This document shows, piece after piece, positions 6,933-13,549 of a DNA stretch of 20,421 nt; the first letter of the stretch is position 1; each line of letters opens with the position of its first letter. The notes below the pieces were generated by a model. That model saw nothing but the letters and a program-made list of their open reading frames with translations, was not told where the DNA came from and did not search any database. The DNA comes from an uncultured Sulfurovum sp. GTDB lineage: Bacteria > Campylobacterota > Campylobacteria > Campylobacterales > Sulfurovaceae. Location: NCBI GenBank assembly GCA_947311605.1, contig CAMZLC010000090.1, positions 1 through 20,421 on the forward strand, read 5' to 3'. Both the position numbers and the translations under genes were made by a program.

Positions 6933-7562
6933 ATGCAGATGATTAAAATATGTTTGTTTTCGTTGGTTCTCTTGGGGTGTAGTGTGCCTCCGCTCAATCT
7001 ATTCAAGGGCAGCAGTGCCATCTCTCAGCTTCTGCTACCCTCTGCTGATAGCGGCTACACCAATCTGCGAACTCGTGTGATCAGCTCATCACAAGAGTAC
7101 AAGGCCTTTCTCACTGGGATCGACACGCAGAGAGACTGGGAGCACAAGATCGAATTTGGTATGATGATCGCCAAGGCACATATCGACTTTCGCACAAAGA
7201 ATCTGCTGATATACAGACACCCGTCCACACGAGGTACTAAGCGTGTCCGGGCAACAATAACTGCAAGCTCCGATAATAATGCCACCATACAGGTAGAGGA
7301 GGAGAGTGCTGTATTGCCCTCTCGTAGCGCACAGGCATTTTTCTATAAAGTTTCCAAAAAAATCTCCAAAGTGACAGTCAGGAGCAAGAAGAGGGTGCTT
7401 ACGATAAAAAACAGTACTGACCACAGGGCTGTCGTGCCCAAAGAGTGTGTCGCTTGGTTTGATGGCTGTAATCACTGTATCCGTGGCAATAAAGGCCGGG
7501 CACTGTGCACCAAAAGGTATTGCAAGAAAAAAGACTCCTTCCGCTGTATCAAGTGGCAATAG
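6933..7562 (+). CDS. Hypothetical lipoprotein with Cys-rich C-terminus
   Basis: I do not recognise a named family. Starting at ATG 6933 (AAGGGG eight bases upstream) the product has 209 residues. It opens with a lipoprotein signal peptide with lipobox LLGC (MQMIKICLFSLVLLGCS), so the mature protein is membrane-anchored in the periplasm or outer membrane. The middle looks like a mixed alpha/beta domain (VISSSQEYKAFL, AKAHIDFRTKNLLIYRHP, VRATITASSDNNATIQVEEE), reminiscent of protease-inhibitor-like or PrcB-like folds in which the ligand loop follows a buried sheet; this is inference only. The last 35 residues contain six cysteines, with CVAWFDGCNHCIRG as core, suggesting a small disulfide-bonded or metal-binding module. 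It follows the L,D-transpeptidase by 32 bases and is probably co-transcribed with it. Confidence 0.7.
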   Translation: MQMIKICLFSLVLLGCSVPPLNLFKGSSAISQLLLPSADSGYTNLRTRVISSSQEYKAFLTGIDTQRDWEHKIEFGMMIAKAHIDFRTKNLLIYRHPSTRGTKRVRATITASSDNNATIQVEEESAVLPSRSAQAFFYKVSKKISKVTVRSKKRVLTIKNSTDHRAVVPKECVAWFDGCNHCIRGNKGRALCTKRYCKKKDSFRCIKWQ

Positions 7563-7592
7563 CGCCTATAGAGAAGGGTCATTGCCATTAGG

Positions 7593-8051
7593 TTGAGCAT
7601 CGATTTTGATGTGCATCATGGCAATGGCACACAGGAGGCCTTTTGTGGGGACGAGACGGTATTTTACTTCTCTTCCCATCAAGCCTTTGCCTATCCTGGC
7701 ACGGGTGTCGAGAGCGATCATGGTACGGGAAAGGGGCTTGGCTATACAGCCAACCATCCGGTGATGCCAGACAGTGGAGACAGAGAGATGCTGGAGATCT
7801 ATACAGAGGATCTTCCTGAGGCAGTACAGCGCTTTGCACCAGATATCATCTTGGTCTCTGCGGGCTATGATCTACACGAAAGCGACCCCTTGGCGCAGCT
7901 GCATGTGACGACCGGGGGGATCAGACATATCGTACGTGAGATACTACGCAGTGCGGCTGTGCCTTTTGTGTTCTTCCTCGAAGGTGGGTATGATGTGGAT
8001 GCATTGGGTGCTAATGTCAGGGTCACTCCGGAAGAGATGCTGGAAGAGTGA
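7593..8051 (+). pseudogene. 5'-truncated histone deacetylase family (AcuC/HDAC-like) remnant
   Basis: The 152 codons match only the second half of the zinc-dependent deacetylase family. IDFDVHHGNGTQ carries the Asp and His zinc ligands, then come SSHQAFAYPGTG, SAGYDLHESDPL (third zinc ligand Asp) and FFLEGGYDVDALG. About 130-150 residues that normally precede it are absent, including the His-His catalytic dyad (PPGHH-type motif). Upstream in frame there is only RRVIAIR and then a TAG at 7569-7571, and the previous gene ends at 7562. The best available start is a TTG at 7593 with no clear ribosome binding site. A complete homologue would deacetylate acetylated polyamines, acetoin or protein. 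This copy is most likely dead after a deletion, although the remaining frame has no stop, so the loss may be recent. Confidence 0.8.
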
Positions 8052-8067
8052 GAGTTGTTATGCAAAA

Positions 8068-8082
8068 GAGGATATAATCCTC
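8068..8082 (+). promoter_or_regulatory. lptA promoter -10 inside a 15-bp inverted repeat
   Basis: A perfect TATAAT (8073-8078) lies 27 bases before the lptA ATG, within the inverted repeat GAGGAT-ATA-ATCCTC (8068-8082). No convincing -35 is present at the usual spacing. A palindrome centred on a -10 is a place where a repressor could act, but the arms may be chance. Just downstream, CCCC (8082-8085) can pair with GGGG in the Shine-Dalgarno region (8095-8098). Confidence 0.5.
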
Positions 8083-8105
8083 CCCAACTTATTCGGGGAT
8101 AGAGG

Positions 8106-8561
8106 ATGAAAAAGAGTTCTTTTTTGCTTTTTACGGTAGCTATTTCTCTGCTACTTGCAGAGAAACTGGAGATCACTGCAGACAAATTTCTTGCCAAAGA
8201 TGCGGAGAAAGAGGTGCGTTTTGTGGGAAATGCCCATATCGTCCAGGGGGCGACCAGGGTCAAGGCTGCCAAAGTCATTGTCACTTTCAATGAAGATAAC
8301 AGTACCCGAAAGTACAGAGCAGTGGGCGGGGTACGGTTTTCTATCAAAAAGAACAAAGCAAACTATCGGGGAAGCTGCAATGAGATGCTCTACCTCCCCC
8401 AAAAGAAGCAGTATCTTCTTAGAGGAAATGTCAAGGTGAAAGATCAGCAAAACCGGAGAGATATCACGGCAAGCAAAGTAAGAATAGAGAGCAAGACAGG
8501 TGCATTTGTGATAGAGGGCAGCAGGGAACATGCCGCCAAATTGACCTTTGATATGAAGTAG
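8106..8561 (+). CDS. lptA: LptA-like periplasmic lipopolysaccharide transport protein
   Basis: Periplasmic bridge protein that carries lipopolysaccharide or lipooligosaccharide between the inner-membrane LptBFGC machine and outer-membrane LptD. The 151-residue precursor has a signal peptide (MKKSSFLLFTVAISLLLA) followed by one OstA-like domain of repeated short beta strands. Typical features are LEITADKFLAKDAEKEVRFVG, VKAAKVIVTF near residue 55 and LLRGNVKVKDQQNRRDITASK near 105. Size is normal for LptA. The start has GGGGA about six bases upstream. It leads the lptA-ysxC-argA-membrane protein-mrdA operon, an arrangement that I recall from other Campylobacterota, though the lptC and KdsC-type genes that often precede lptA are not here; the deacetylase remnant sits in that place instead. 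Confidence 0.85.
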   Translation: MKKSSFLLFTVAISLLLAEKLEITADKFLAKDAEKEVRFVGNAHIVQGATRVKAAKVIVTFNEDNSTRKYRAVGGVRFSIKKNKANYRGSCNEMLYLPQKKQYLLRGNVKVKDQQNRRDITASKVRIESKTGAFVIEGSREHAAKLTFDMK

Positions 8562-8569
8562 GAGCAGTA

Positions 8570-9178
8570 ATGTCCAGCCCAAGAGTAGTGAATTCAACCT
8601 TTATCAAATCAGCACAAAGTATTGCCGATTCACTGGATGACAGCGTGAGTGAGGTGGTCTATCTCGGTAGATCAAATGTAGGAAAAAGCTCGACGATCAA
8701 CACGCTCGCCAAGCGAAAAAATCTTGCCAAGAGCTCTTCGACCCCAGGCAAGACCCAACTGATCAACTTTTTTGAGATCGAGTATAGACTGGGAGAGGAG
8801 CCTTATTTTCTGCGTTATGTCGATCTGCCTGGATTTGGCTATGCCAAAGTCTCCAAAACGCTCAAGCAGATCTGGCAGAAAAACTTGGTAGATTTTATAG
8901 AAAAACGCATCTCTATTCGACTCTTTATCCATCTGAGAGATGCCAGACATCCTCAGGCCAAAATAGACAATGAAGTGGAAGAATATATCAAAAGTTTCCT
9001 CCGTCCTGATCAGCGTTATCTGGCACTGTTTACCAAAATTGACAAACTCAATACCAAGGAAAAAACAGCACTGAGGAAAAAGTTTCCCGAAGCTATTTTT
9101 ATCTCTAATTCCAAAAAAACTGGAGAGGAGAGGGTGCATCAGGAGATATTCAAAACCATTTTTGGCGTAGCGTTATGA
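8570..9178 (+). CDS. ysxC: Ribosome biogenesis GTP-binding protein YsxC/EngB
   Basis: Essential TRAFAC-class GTPase involved in assembly of the 50S subunit. The 202-residue protein shows G1 GRSNVGKSS (33-41), the G2 region SSTPGKTQ, G3 DLPGFGYA, G4 TKID and a G5-like ISNSKK, in the order and spacing of EngB, and its length is typical. The ATG at 8570 has AGGAG five bases upstream, placed across the lptA stop codon, eight bases after that gene. Its own stop overlaps the next start as ATGA (9175-9178). The coupling suggests production in step with envelope-growth genes. Confidence 0.95.
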   Translation: MSSPRVVNSTFIKSAQSIADSLDDSVSEVVYLGRSNVGKSSTINTLAKRKNLAKSSSTPGKTQLINFFEIEYRLGEEPYFLRYVDLPGFGYAKVSKTLKQIWQKNLVDFIEKRISIRLFIHLRDARHPQAKIDNEVEEYIKSFLRPDQRYLALFTKIDKLNTKEKTALRKKFPEAIFISNSKKTGEERVHQEIFKTIFGVAL

Positions 9179-9642
9179 CCTTGACTAAGGCAAGTCTTCA
9201 TGACATCCCCTGTATGCTGAAGCTGGTAGAAGCAGAGGTCAAAAGCGGGGTGATACTGCAGCGAAGTGCCGATGAGATAGCGACCAATATCCGCTCCTAT
9301 GTCTTGGCAAAAGAGGGGGAGAGACTAGTGGGCTATACGGCACTGCATATTCATTCTGCCAGACTGGCAGAGGTTAGAAGCCTGATCGTGGATGAAGCAT
9401 TTCGCGGACAGTCCGTGGGTAAAAAAATGGTACAGTTTACACTCGAAGAGGCGAGAAGTCTGGGGCTGGAAGAGGTGCTTGTATTGACCTACCTTCCCAA
9501 TTTTTTCCTCAAGCTCGGCTTCGAGGAGATTGCCAAAGAGAGCATTCCGGAGCAGAAGATCTGGGCAGACTGCATCAAGTGTATCCACTTTCCCGTCTGC
9601 AACGAAGTTTCATTGATGTATCGCATAGCACTCCAAGGATAG
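9175..9642 (+). CDS. GNAT acetyltransferase, short ArgA (N-acetylglutamate synthase) type
   Basis: A 155-residue single-domain GNAT. The acetyl-CoA loop is visible as RGQSVGKKMV after the strand LAEVRSLIVDEAF, followed by VLVLTYLPNFFLKLGFEEI. The C-terminus has the cysteine pattern DCIKCIHFPVCNE, which I associate with short stand-alone ArgA-type N-acetylglutamate synthases (first step of arginine synthesis from glutamate and acetyl-CoA). No amino-acid kinase domain is present, unlike classical ArgA. Translation is coupled to ysxC by the ATGA overlap. The substrate is inferred from the family; another amino-acid substrate is possible, so I leave the symbol blank. Confidence 0.8.
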   Translation: MTLTKASLHDIPCMLKLVEAEVKSGVILQRSADEIATNIRSYVLAKEGERLVGYTALHIHSARLAEVRSLIVDEAFRGQSVGKKMVQFTLEEARSLGLEEVLVLTYLPNFFLKLGFEEIAKESIPEQKIWADCIKCIHFPVCNEVSLMYRIALQG

Positions 9643-9647
9643 AGCCG

Positions 9648-10094
9648 GTGAGCAGCAAGCTAATGCGGATACTTTTTTGGGCACTGGCGGTAGGTTTTGT
9701 TGTGCTTTATCCTATCATGATATCTATGTATGTCTATCTGCCGTTGTTTATCGGTTTTGCTGGTTATATGGTGATCTGGGGGATAGACGGGCATGGGGTG
9801 CGGTATATCTGGTTTCCGCTGCTCTATCTACTGAATCTCGAGGCCAATCTCTCTCTGCCGATGTTCCTTTCGCTCTTTGCGATACTACTCTTTTATCTGA
9901 CCCTGTATGGGAAGATACGCTATTTCAAGCGCTGCACAGTCTGTGTGGGACTACTCTCGGTAGTAGCGATCAATTTCTATTATTTCATACTGCTGCTTGG
10001 CTATGATTTTATGTTTGATACCAGCAGCATCTTTGTCAACACACTGCTGCTCTATTCTCTGGTCTTTGACCTCATTTTTGTGGTGCTGTTATGA
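9648..10094 (+). CDS. Small polytopic membrane protein in MreD-like position
   Basis: About 148 residues, almost entirely hydrophobic, with around five predicted membrane segments separated by short polar turns (GIDGHGVRY, LYGKIRYFKRC, YDFMFDTS). I do not recognise a family from motifs. Size, topology and place directly before mrdA, with which it shares an ATGA overlap (10091-10094), recall MreD, the rod-complex partner of PBP2. This assignment is inference from context. I chose the GTG at 9648 because AAGGA lies nine bases upstream and it follows the argA stop by five bases. ATG 9663 is an alternative, and an upstream frame to 9579 overlaps the previous gene without support. Confidence 0.7.
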   Translation: MSSKLMRILFWALAVGFVVLYPIMISMYVYLPLFIGFAGYMVIWGIDGHGVRYIWFPLLYLLNLEANLSLPMFLSLFAILLFYLTLYGKIRYFKRCTVCVGLLSVVAINFYYFILLLGYDFMFDTSSIFVNTLLLYSLVFDLIFVVLL

Positions 10095-11968
10095 GATACA
10101 AAATAGTCATACTGCTTTTCCTGGGCGTTTGGGCATTGATGATAGGGCGGCTCTACCAGGTCAGTATCAAATCTGGATTTTACTATGAAAAGCTGGCCAA
10201 AGAGAATGTAGAGAGAAAGGAGTATATTAGACCTGTTCGCGGTGAAATCGTGGATACAGACGGTAATTTTCTGGCGATCAACAAGATAGGCTTTTCTCTC
10301 TCGGTCGCACCGCACCTGAGCATCAAAAAAGGAGAGCTGCAAGAGGTGATAGCCGAGCTACAGCGCACTTTTCCTGATATCAACGGCTCCTTGATGCAGG
10401 ATGTCTATCGCAAGCACAGCTCCGCGTATAACCATAAATTCATCAAAGTGATCGAGTTTGTCTCGTACAATGACATGATGAGGGTCTATCCCCGATTGAG
10501 TATCAATCCGTATGTCAAAATCGAGGCAGAGACCAAACGGCACTATCCCTATGGTCAGTATGCAGCGCACATTGTAGGCTATATCGGCAGATCCAACAAA
10601 AAAGAAAACGACAAAGATCCTGTCACCAAGGCCGTAGGCAGGGCAGGGAAAAGCGGTCTGGAGCGCTACTACAATACTTTGCTGGAAGGTGAACTCGGAT
10701 ATGTCGTCACCAAGGTCAATGCACGCAACAAAGCATTGGAAGTACTGGAGCAAAAAGAGCCTGTCAGTAATAGGAATCTGGTACTCAATCTTGATATGAA
10801 GTTGCAGAAGTATATCCATCTGCTCCTCAAAAAGAAAGCAGCGATTGTGGTCGTGATGCGGAGTAGTGGAGAGGTGCTCTCTGCGGTCAGCAACCCCAGC
10901 TATGACCCCAACCTCTTTGTGGATGGGATCAGTGTCAAAAATTGGAAAGCCCTACAGCAAAACCTGGGACACCCCTTTACTAACAAATTTATCCATGCCG
11001 TCTATCCTCCCGGATCGGTGATCAAAATGGGGATCTCGCTGGCGACTTCCAAATATGGAAAGGGGATACTGGACAGAGACGAGAACTGTACTGGCTTTAT
11101 CAATGTGGGCAAAAGCAAACACAAGTTCAGATGTTGGTCCAAATGGGGGCATGGGGATGTGGGTCTGAGACGCTCTATCCGTGAGAGCTGTGATGTATAC
11201 TACTACAACAAAAGTCTGGAGATCGGTATCGACAATATCGCCAAGACACTCAAAGATATCGGACTTGGTGTCAAAACAGGCATCGACCTTCCCAGAGAGT
11301 ACAACGGTATCATTCCTGACAAGGCATGGAAAAAGAAGCGCTACGGACTGCCGTGGTATATGGGAGAAACTGTGATCGCAGCTATAGGACAGGGCTACGA
11401 CAATGTGACACCGATGCAGGTGGCAAAATATACGGCTTTTATCGCCACAGGCAAACTGGTCACACCGATGCTTGCCAAGAAGATCAATGGTAATAAGGTC
11501 AAGATCCCGACTAAAAGAATCCATTTCAATGCCGAGCACCTCAAACAGATCCGGCTTGGCATGTATGATGTCTGCAATGTCAAGTCCGGTACCGCCTATA
11601 AAACCATGTCAAAACTCCCGATCAAGGTAGCAGGCAAGACCGGTACGGCGCAGGTGGTCTCGATCCCACAGGATGTCAAAAAGCGGGTCAAAGAGCAAGA
11701 CCTTGCTTACTTCAAACGCTCTCATGCCTGGATCACGACCTATGCGCCCTTTCAAAAACCCGAATATGTTGTGACGGTACTTCTGGAGCATGGTGGGCAC
11801 GGGGGCAGTAGCGCCGGACCGGTCGCTGCAGATATCTACAAATGGCTCTACTATCATGGATACTTCAAGCAGCACCCGCTGGAGAAAGTGCAGGCGGAGA
11901 TGGCAGCCATGCAGGAGGAGAGCAATACAAGCAAATCAGCCGTCAAGCCTAGGGAAAAACAAAACTAA
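10091..11968 (+). CDS. mrdA: Penicillin-binding protein 2 (class B transpeptidase, elongation)
   Basis: Peptidoglycan D,D-transpeptidase of the elongasome, anchored in the inner membrane. The 625-residue protein has a short cytoplasmic start, one membrane anchor (about 4-22), a PBP dimer domain with RPVRGEIVDTDGNFLA, and a C-terminal transpeptidase domain. Its active-site motifs are SxxK as PPGSVIK (Ser309, Lys312), SxD in RESCDVYYYN (Ser366) and KTG in AGKTGTAQ (516-518). The last 30 residues are polar and probably disordered. It is the last gene of the operon and faces the asparaginase gene; REP-like and inverted repeats fill the 44-base gap after it. MrdA partners RodA, which is not in the window. 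Confidence 0.94.
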   Translation: MRYKIVILLFLGVWALMIGRLYQVSIKSGFYYEKLAKENVERKEYIRPVRGEIVDTDGNFLAINKIGFSLSVAPHLSIKKGELQEVIAELQRTFPDINGSLMQDVYRKHSSAYNHKFIKVIEFVSYNDMMRVYPRLSINPYVKIEAETKRHYPYGQYAAHIVGYIGRSNKKENDKDPVTKAVGRAGKSGLERYYNTLLEGELGYVVTKVNARNKALEVLEQKEPVSNRNLVLNLDMKLQKYIHLLLKKKAAIVVVMRSSGEVLSAVSNPSYDPNLFVDGISVKNWKALQQNLGHPFTNKFIHAVYPPGSVIKMGISLATSKYGKGILDRDENCTGFINVGKSKHKFRCWSKWGHGDVGLRRSIRESCDVYYYNKSLEIGIDNIAKTLKDIGLGVKTGIDLPREYNGIIPDKAWKKKRYGLPWYMGETVIAAIGQGYDNVTPMQVAKYTAFIATGKLVTPMLAKKINGNKVKIPTKRIHFNAEHLKQIRLGMYDVCNVKSGTAYKTMSKLPIKVAGKTGTAQVVSIPQDVKKRVKEQDLAYFKRSHAWITTYAPFQKPEYVVTVLLEHGGHGGSSAGPVAADIYKWLYYHGYFKQHPLEKVQAEMAAMQEESNTSKSAVKPREKQN

Positions 11969-11985
11969 CCCAAAGCACATTTGGG
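11969..11985. repeat. Inverted repeat after mrdA
   Basis: CCCAAA and TTTGGG form a six-base stem with a five-base loop (GCACA) right after the mrdA stop codon and run into the first bases of the REP-like repeat. There is no T-run behind it on the plus strand, so it is not a standard intrinsic terminator. It may still help end transcription or protect the 3' end between these convergent genes. Confidence 0.35.
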
Positions 11986-12028
11986 GCAGCGACTTGAGTC
12001 GCTGACATACGACTAAAGTCGCATCCCC
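11983..12028 (+). repeat. REP-like double-palindrome repeat, copy 1
   Basis: A 46-bp element that recurs at 13440-13485 with 38 of 46 positions identical. It consists of GGGG, then a hairpin with 8-bp arms (CAGCGACT and AGTCGCTG around TG), a six-base spacer, a second smaller hairpin (CGACT-AA-AGTCG) and a closing CATCCCC whose CCCC can pair with the opening GGGG. Two palindromes between convergent genes resemble REP/BIME elements. The copy reaches into the 3' end of the asparaginase gene and supplies its stop. No RAYT (REP-associated Y1 transposase) gene lies in the window. Confidence 0.75.
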
Positions 12029-12519
12029 TTATTTGGCTCAAAGTATCCTTTTTCTCTATTTTTGACAACCTGTGTATGGCTACCTATCACACCGTTCATG
12101 GCGATATAGACGCCATCTTTTATCTCTGCCTGGAGATAGCCGTAGGCCATAGCGATATTGGCAGCGGCCTCGACTTTGTCCACGCGGTAGGGGGTCATGG
12201 CGCCGGTCAGGACAATGCGCTTGGGGAGTCTCGCCTCTGCGATCACCTGCGCGCTGCGATCCATGGTATCCGTACCGTGGATGATGATAATGTCACAGGA
12301 GTCACTCTGGCGAAGTGTCTCCAGCAGCAGCGTCCTGTCACTCTCATCCATCTCCAGTGAGTCCTTGCCTATGATGCACTGGATATCAAATCGGGTACGC
12401 CATTTCTGTGCCAGCTCCTTGAGGGTGCGTGCCTCTTTGTCGATCTCTATTGTGCCGGTATGTTCGCTGTAGTGCTTGTTGAAGGTGCCGCCGGTAGAGA
12501 GAAAGAGTATTTTTTTCAC
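12013..12519 (-). CDS. Short asparaginase-type protein (N-terminal domain only)
   Basis: A 168-residue protein matching the N-terminal domain of bacterial L-asparaginases. The first catalytic threonine is in FLSTGGTFN (near residue 12), and the second Thr-Asp site is in IIHGTDTMD (near 82-86), followed by KRIVLTGAMTP and GVYIAMNGVIG. Full asparaginases are about 330 residues, with a C-terminal domain that completes the active site of the neighbouring subunit; here the protein stops after EKGYFEP. Short stand-alone forms like this exist in Campylobacterota as far as I recall, so it may be a natural family with unclear activity. The start is GTG 12519, with AAGGA five bases upstream. The last residues KGMRL and the TAG stop are encoded within the REP-like repeat. 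It is divergent from fabI. Confidence 0.82.
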   Translation of the reverse strand: MKKILFLSTGGTFNKHYSEHTGTIEIDKEARTLKELAQKWRTRFDIQCIIGKDSLEMDESDRTLLLETLRQSDSCDIIIIHGTDTMDRSAQVIAEARLPKRIVLTGAMTPYRVDKVEAAANIAMAYGYLQAEIKDGVYIAMNGVIGSHTQVVKNREKGYFEPNKGMRL

Positions 12520-12556
12520 TTTGATCCTTGTCTGCTTTTATATTCCAGCCCATTCA

Positions 12557-12565
12557 TGGTAAAAT
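12557..12565 (+). promoter_or_regulatory. Extended -10 promoter of fabI
   Basis: TGGTAAAAT (TGn plus TAAAAT) lies 28 bases before the fabI ATG in the 73-base divergent gap. No TTGACA-like -35 is seen at 16-18 bp. The T-rich stretch 12536-12543 upstream fits the Campylobacterota pattern. An oppositely oriented -10 for the asparaginase gene is not clear. Confidence 0.45.
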
Positions 12566-12592
12566 ACAAAATTATTTACAAAGGATTATAAC

Positions 12593-13411
12593 ATGATTAT
12601 GAAGGGTAAAAAAGGTATTGTATTGGGTATCGCCAACAAACGATCGATCGCCTATGGTATCGCCAATGCCTGTAGAGAGCAGGGCGCAGAGACGGCGATC
12701 ACTTTTCTCAATGAGCGTTTTGAAACCAAACTGGCTCCGATCGCAGAGGATCTAGGCTGTGGCAGCAGACTCTATCCTTGCGATGTGAGCAAGCCTGAGG
12801 AGATCGCAGCACTCAGAGAGCATATTGCCAAAGATATGGGTGAGATCGATTTTATCGTACACTCGATCGCCTTTGCACCCAAGGAGGGGCTGAGCGGACG
12901 ATTCATGGATATCCCCAAGGATGCTTTTGAGGTCGCGATGAATATCTCCGTCTACTCACTGATCGAAGTCGTCCGTGAGCTCAAGCCGGTACTGAGTGAC
13001 AATGCCTCTGTGCTGACACTGAGCTATTACGGGGGTGCCAAATATATCCCCAACTACAATCTCATGGGTATCGCCAAGGCGACACTGGAGATGACAGTCA
13101 AATATCTTGCAGAGGATCTGGGCAAAGACGGCATCCGTGTCAATGCTATCTCAGCAGGCCCTATCAAGACGCTGGCGGCTGCAGGCATCGGTGAGTTCAG
13201 TTTCATTCTCAAATGGAACGAGGCCAATGCCCCGCTCAAGAAAAATGTCTCGATCCACGATGTGGGCAACTCAGGGATGTATCTGCTCTCCGATCTCAGC
13301 CGCGCTGTGACAGGAGAGATCCACTATGTCGACGGTGGCTACAATGTCATGGGTATGCCGGCGGTGGAGTTCGATGAGAACAACAAACCCAGCCTGGTCT
13401 GGAAGGGCTGA
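12593..13411 (+). CDS. fabI: Enoyl-[acyl-carrier-protein] reductase (NADH), FabI
   Basis: Reduces trans-2-enoyl-ACP in the last step of each fatty-acid elongation cycle, using NADH, and is the target of triclosan-type inhibitors. The 272-residue SDR-fold protein starts with the FabI-type nucleotide motif GIANKRSIAYGIA in place of the classic TGxxxGIG. It has the SIAFAP segment near 91-96, and the catalytic YYGG at 145-148 with Tyr155 and Lys162 in the Y-x6-K spacing specific for FabI. The substrate loop AGPIKTLAAAGI follows, and the end is DGGYNVMGM. ATG 12593 is preferred because AAAGGA lies seven bases upstream; ATG 12599 would be too far away. It lies between the two REP-like repeats and divergent from the asparaginase gene. 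Confidence 0.95.
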   Translation: MIMKGKKGIVLGIANKRSIAYGIANACREQGAETAITFLNERFETKLAPIAEDLGCGSRLYPCDVSKPEEIAALREHIAKDMGEIDFIVHSIAFAPKEGLSGRFMDIPKDAFEVAMNISVYSLIEVVRELKPVLSDNASVLTLSYYGGAKYIPNYNLMGIAKATLEMTVKYLAEDLGKDGIRVNAISAGPIKTLAAAGIGEFSFILKWNEANAPLKKNVSIHDVGNSGMYLLSDLSRAVTGEIHYVDGGYNVMGMPAVEFDENNKPSLVWKG

Positions 13412-13439
13412 GCTCCCCTTGATTAATCCCACATCGACT

Positions 13440-13485
13440 GGGGCAGCGACTTAAGTCGCTGTTATGTGGCTGAAGTCGCATCTCC
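13440..13485 (+). repeat. REP-like double-palindrome repeat, copy 2
   Basis: Second copy of the 46-bp element, in the same orientation as copy 1 and 1.4 kb away. The first hairpin is a perfect 18-bp palindrome, CAGCGACTTAAGTCGCTG (13444-13461). The second is weaker (GGCT-GA-AGTC, with one G-T pair), while its right half GAAGTCGCAT is conserved. The opening GGGG pairs with the closing TCTCC region less well than in copy 1. It sits in the 138-base gap between fabI and the methyltransferase gene; apart from it I see only the ribosome binding site of the next gene there. Confidence 0.75.
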
Positions 13486-13549
13486 TTTCTGCGTCATTGT
13501 CTCTACGGCATGACCACACCTACCAAATCCCACTATAAAAGGATCCCTC

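Noticed and set aside
7089..7559. Minus-strand frame opposite the Cys-rich lipoprotein
   Set aside because: The plus-strand gene has a signal peptide, lipobox and ribosome binding site; the minus frame has none of these.
10952..11539. Long open frame on the minus strand inside mrdA (195 codons)
   Set aside because: It lies wholly opposite a clear PBP2 gene, has no ribosome binding site or recognisable domain, and its composition follows the opposite-strand codons.
11969..12028. Intrinsic terminator between mrdA and the asparaginase gene
   Set aside because: Strong hairpins are present but no T-run follows on either strand, so I call them repeats instead.
11983..13485. Composite transposon formed by the two repeats around asparaginase and fabI
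   Set aside because: The repeats are 46 bp, carry no transposase, and enclose the normally essential fabI. Independent REP-type insertions explain the pattern better.
13534..13539. TATAAA as promoter for the RlmB-like gene
   Set aside because: It lies so close to the TTG start (13550) that the transcript would begin at or after the ribosome binding site.
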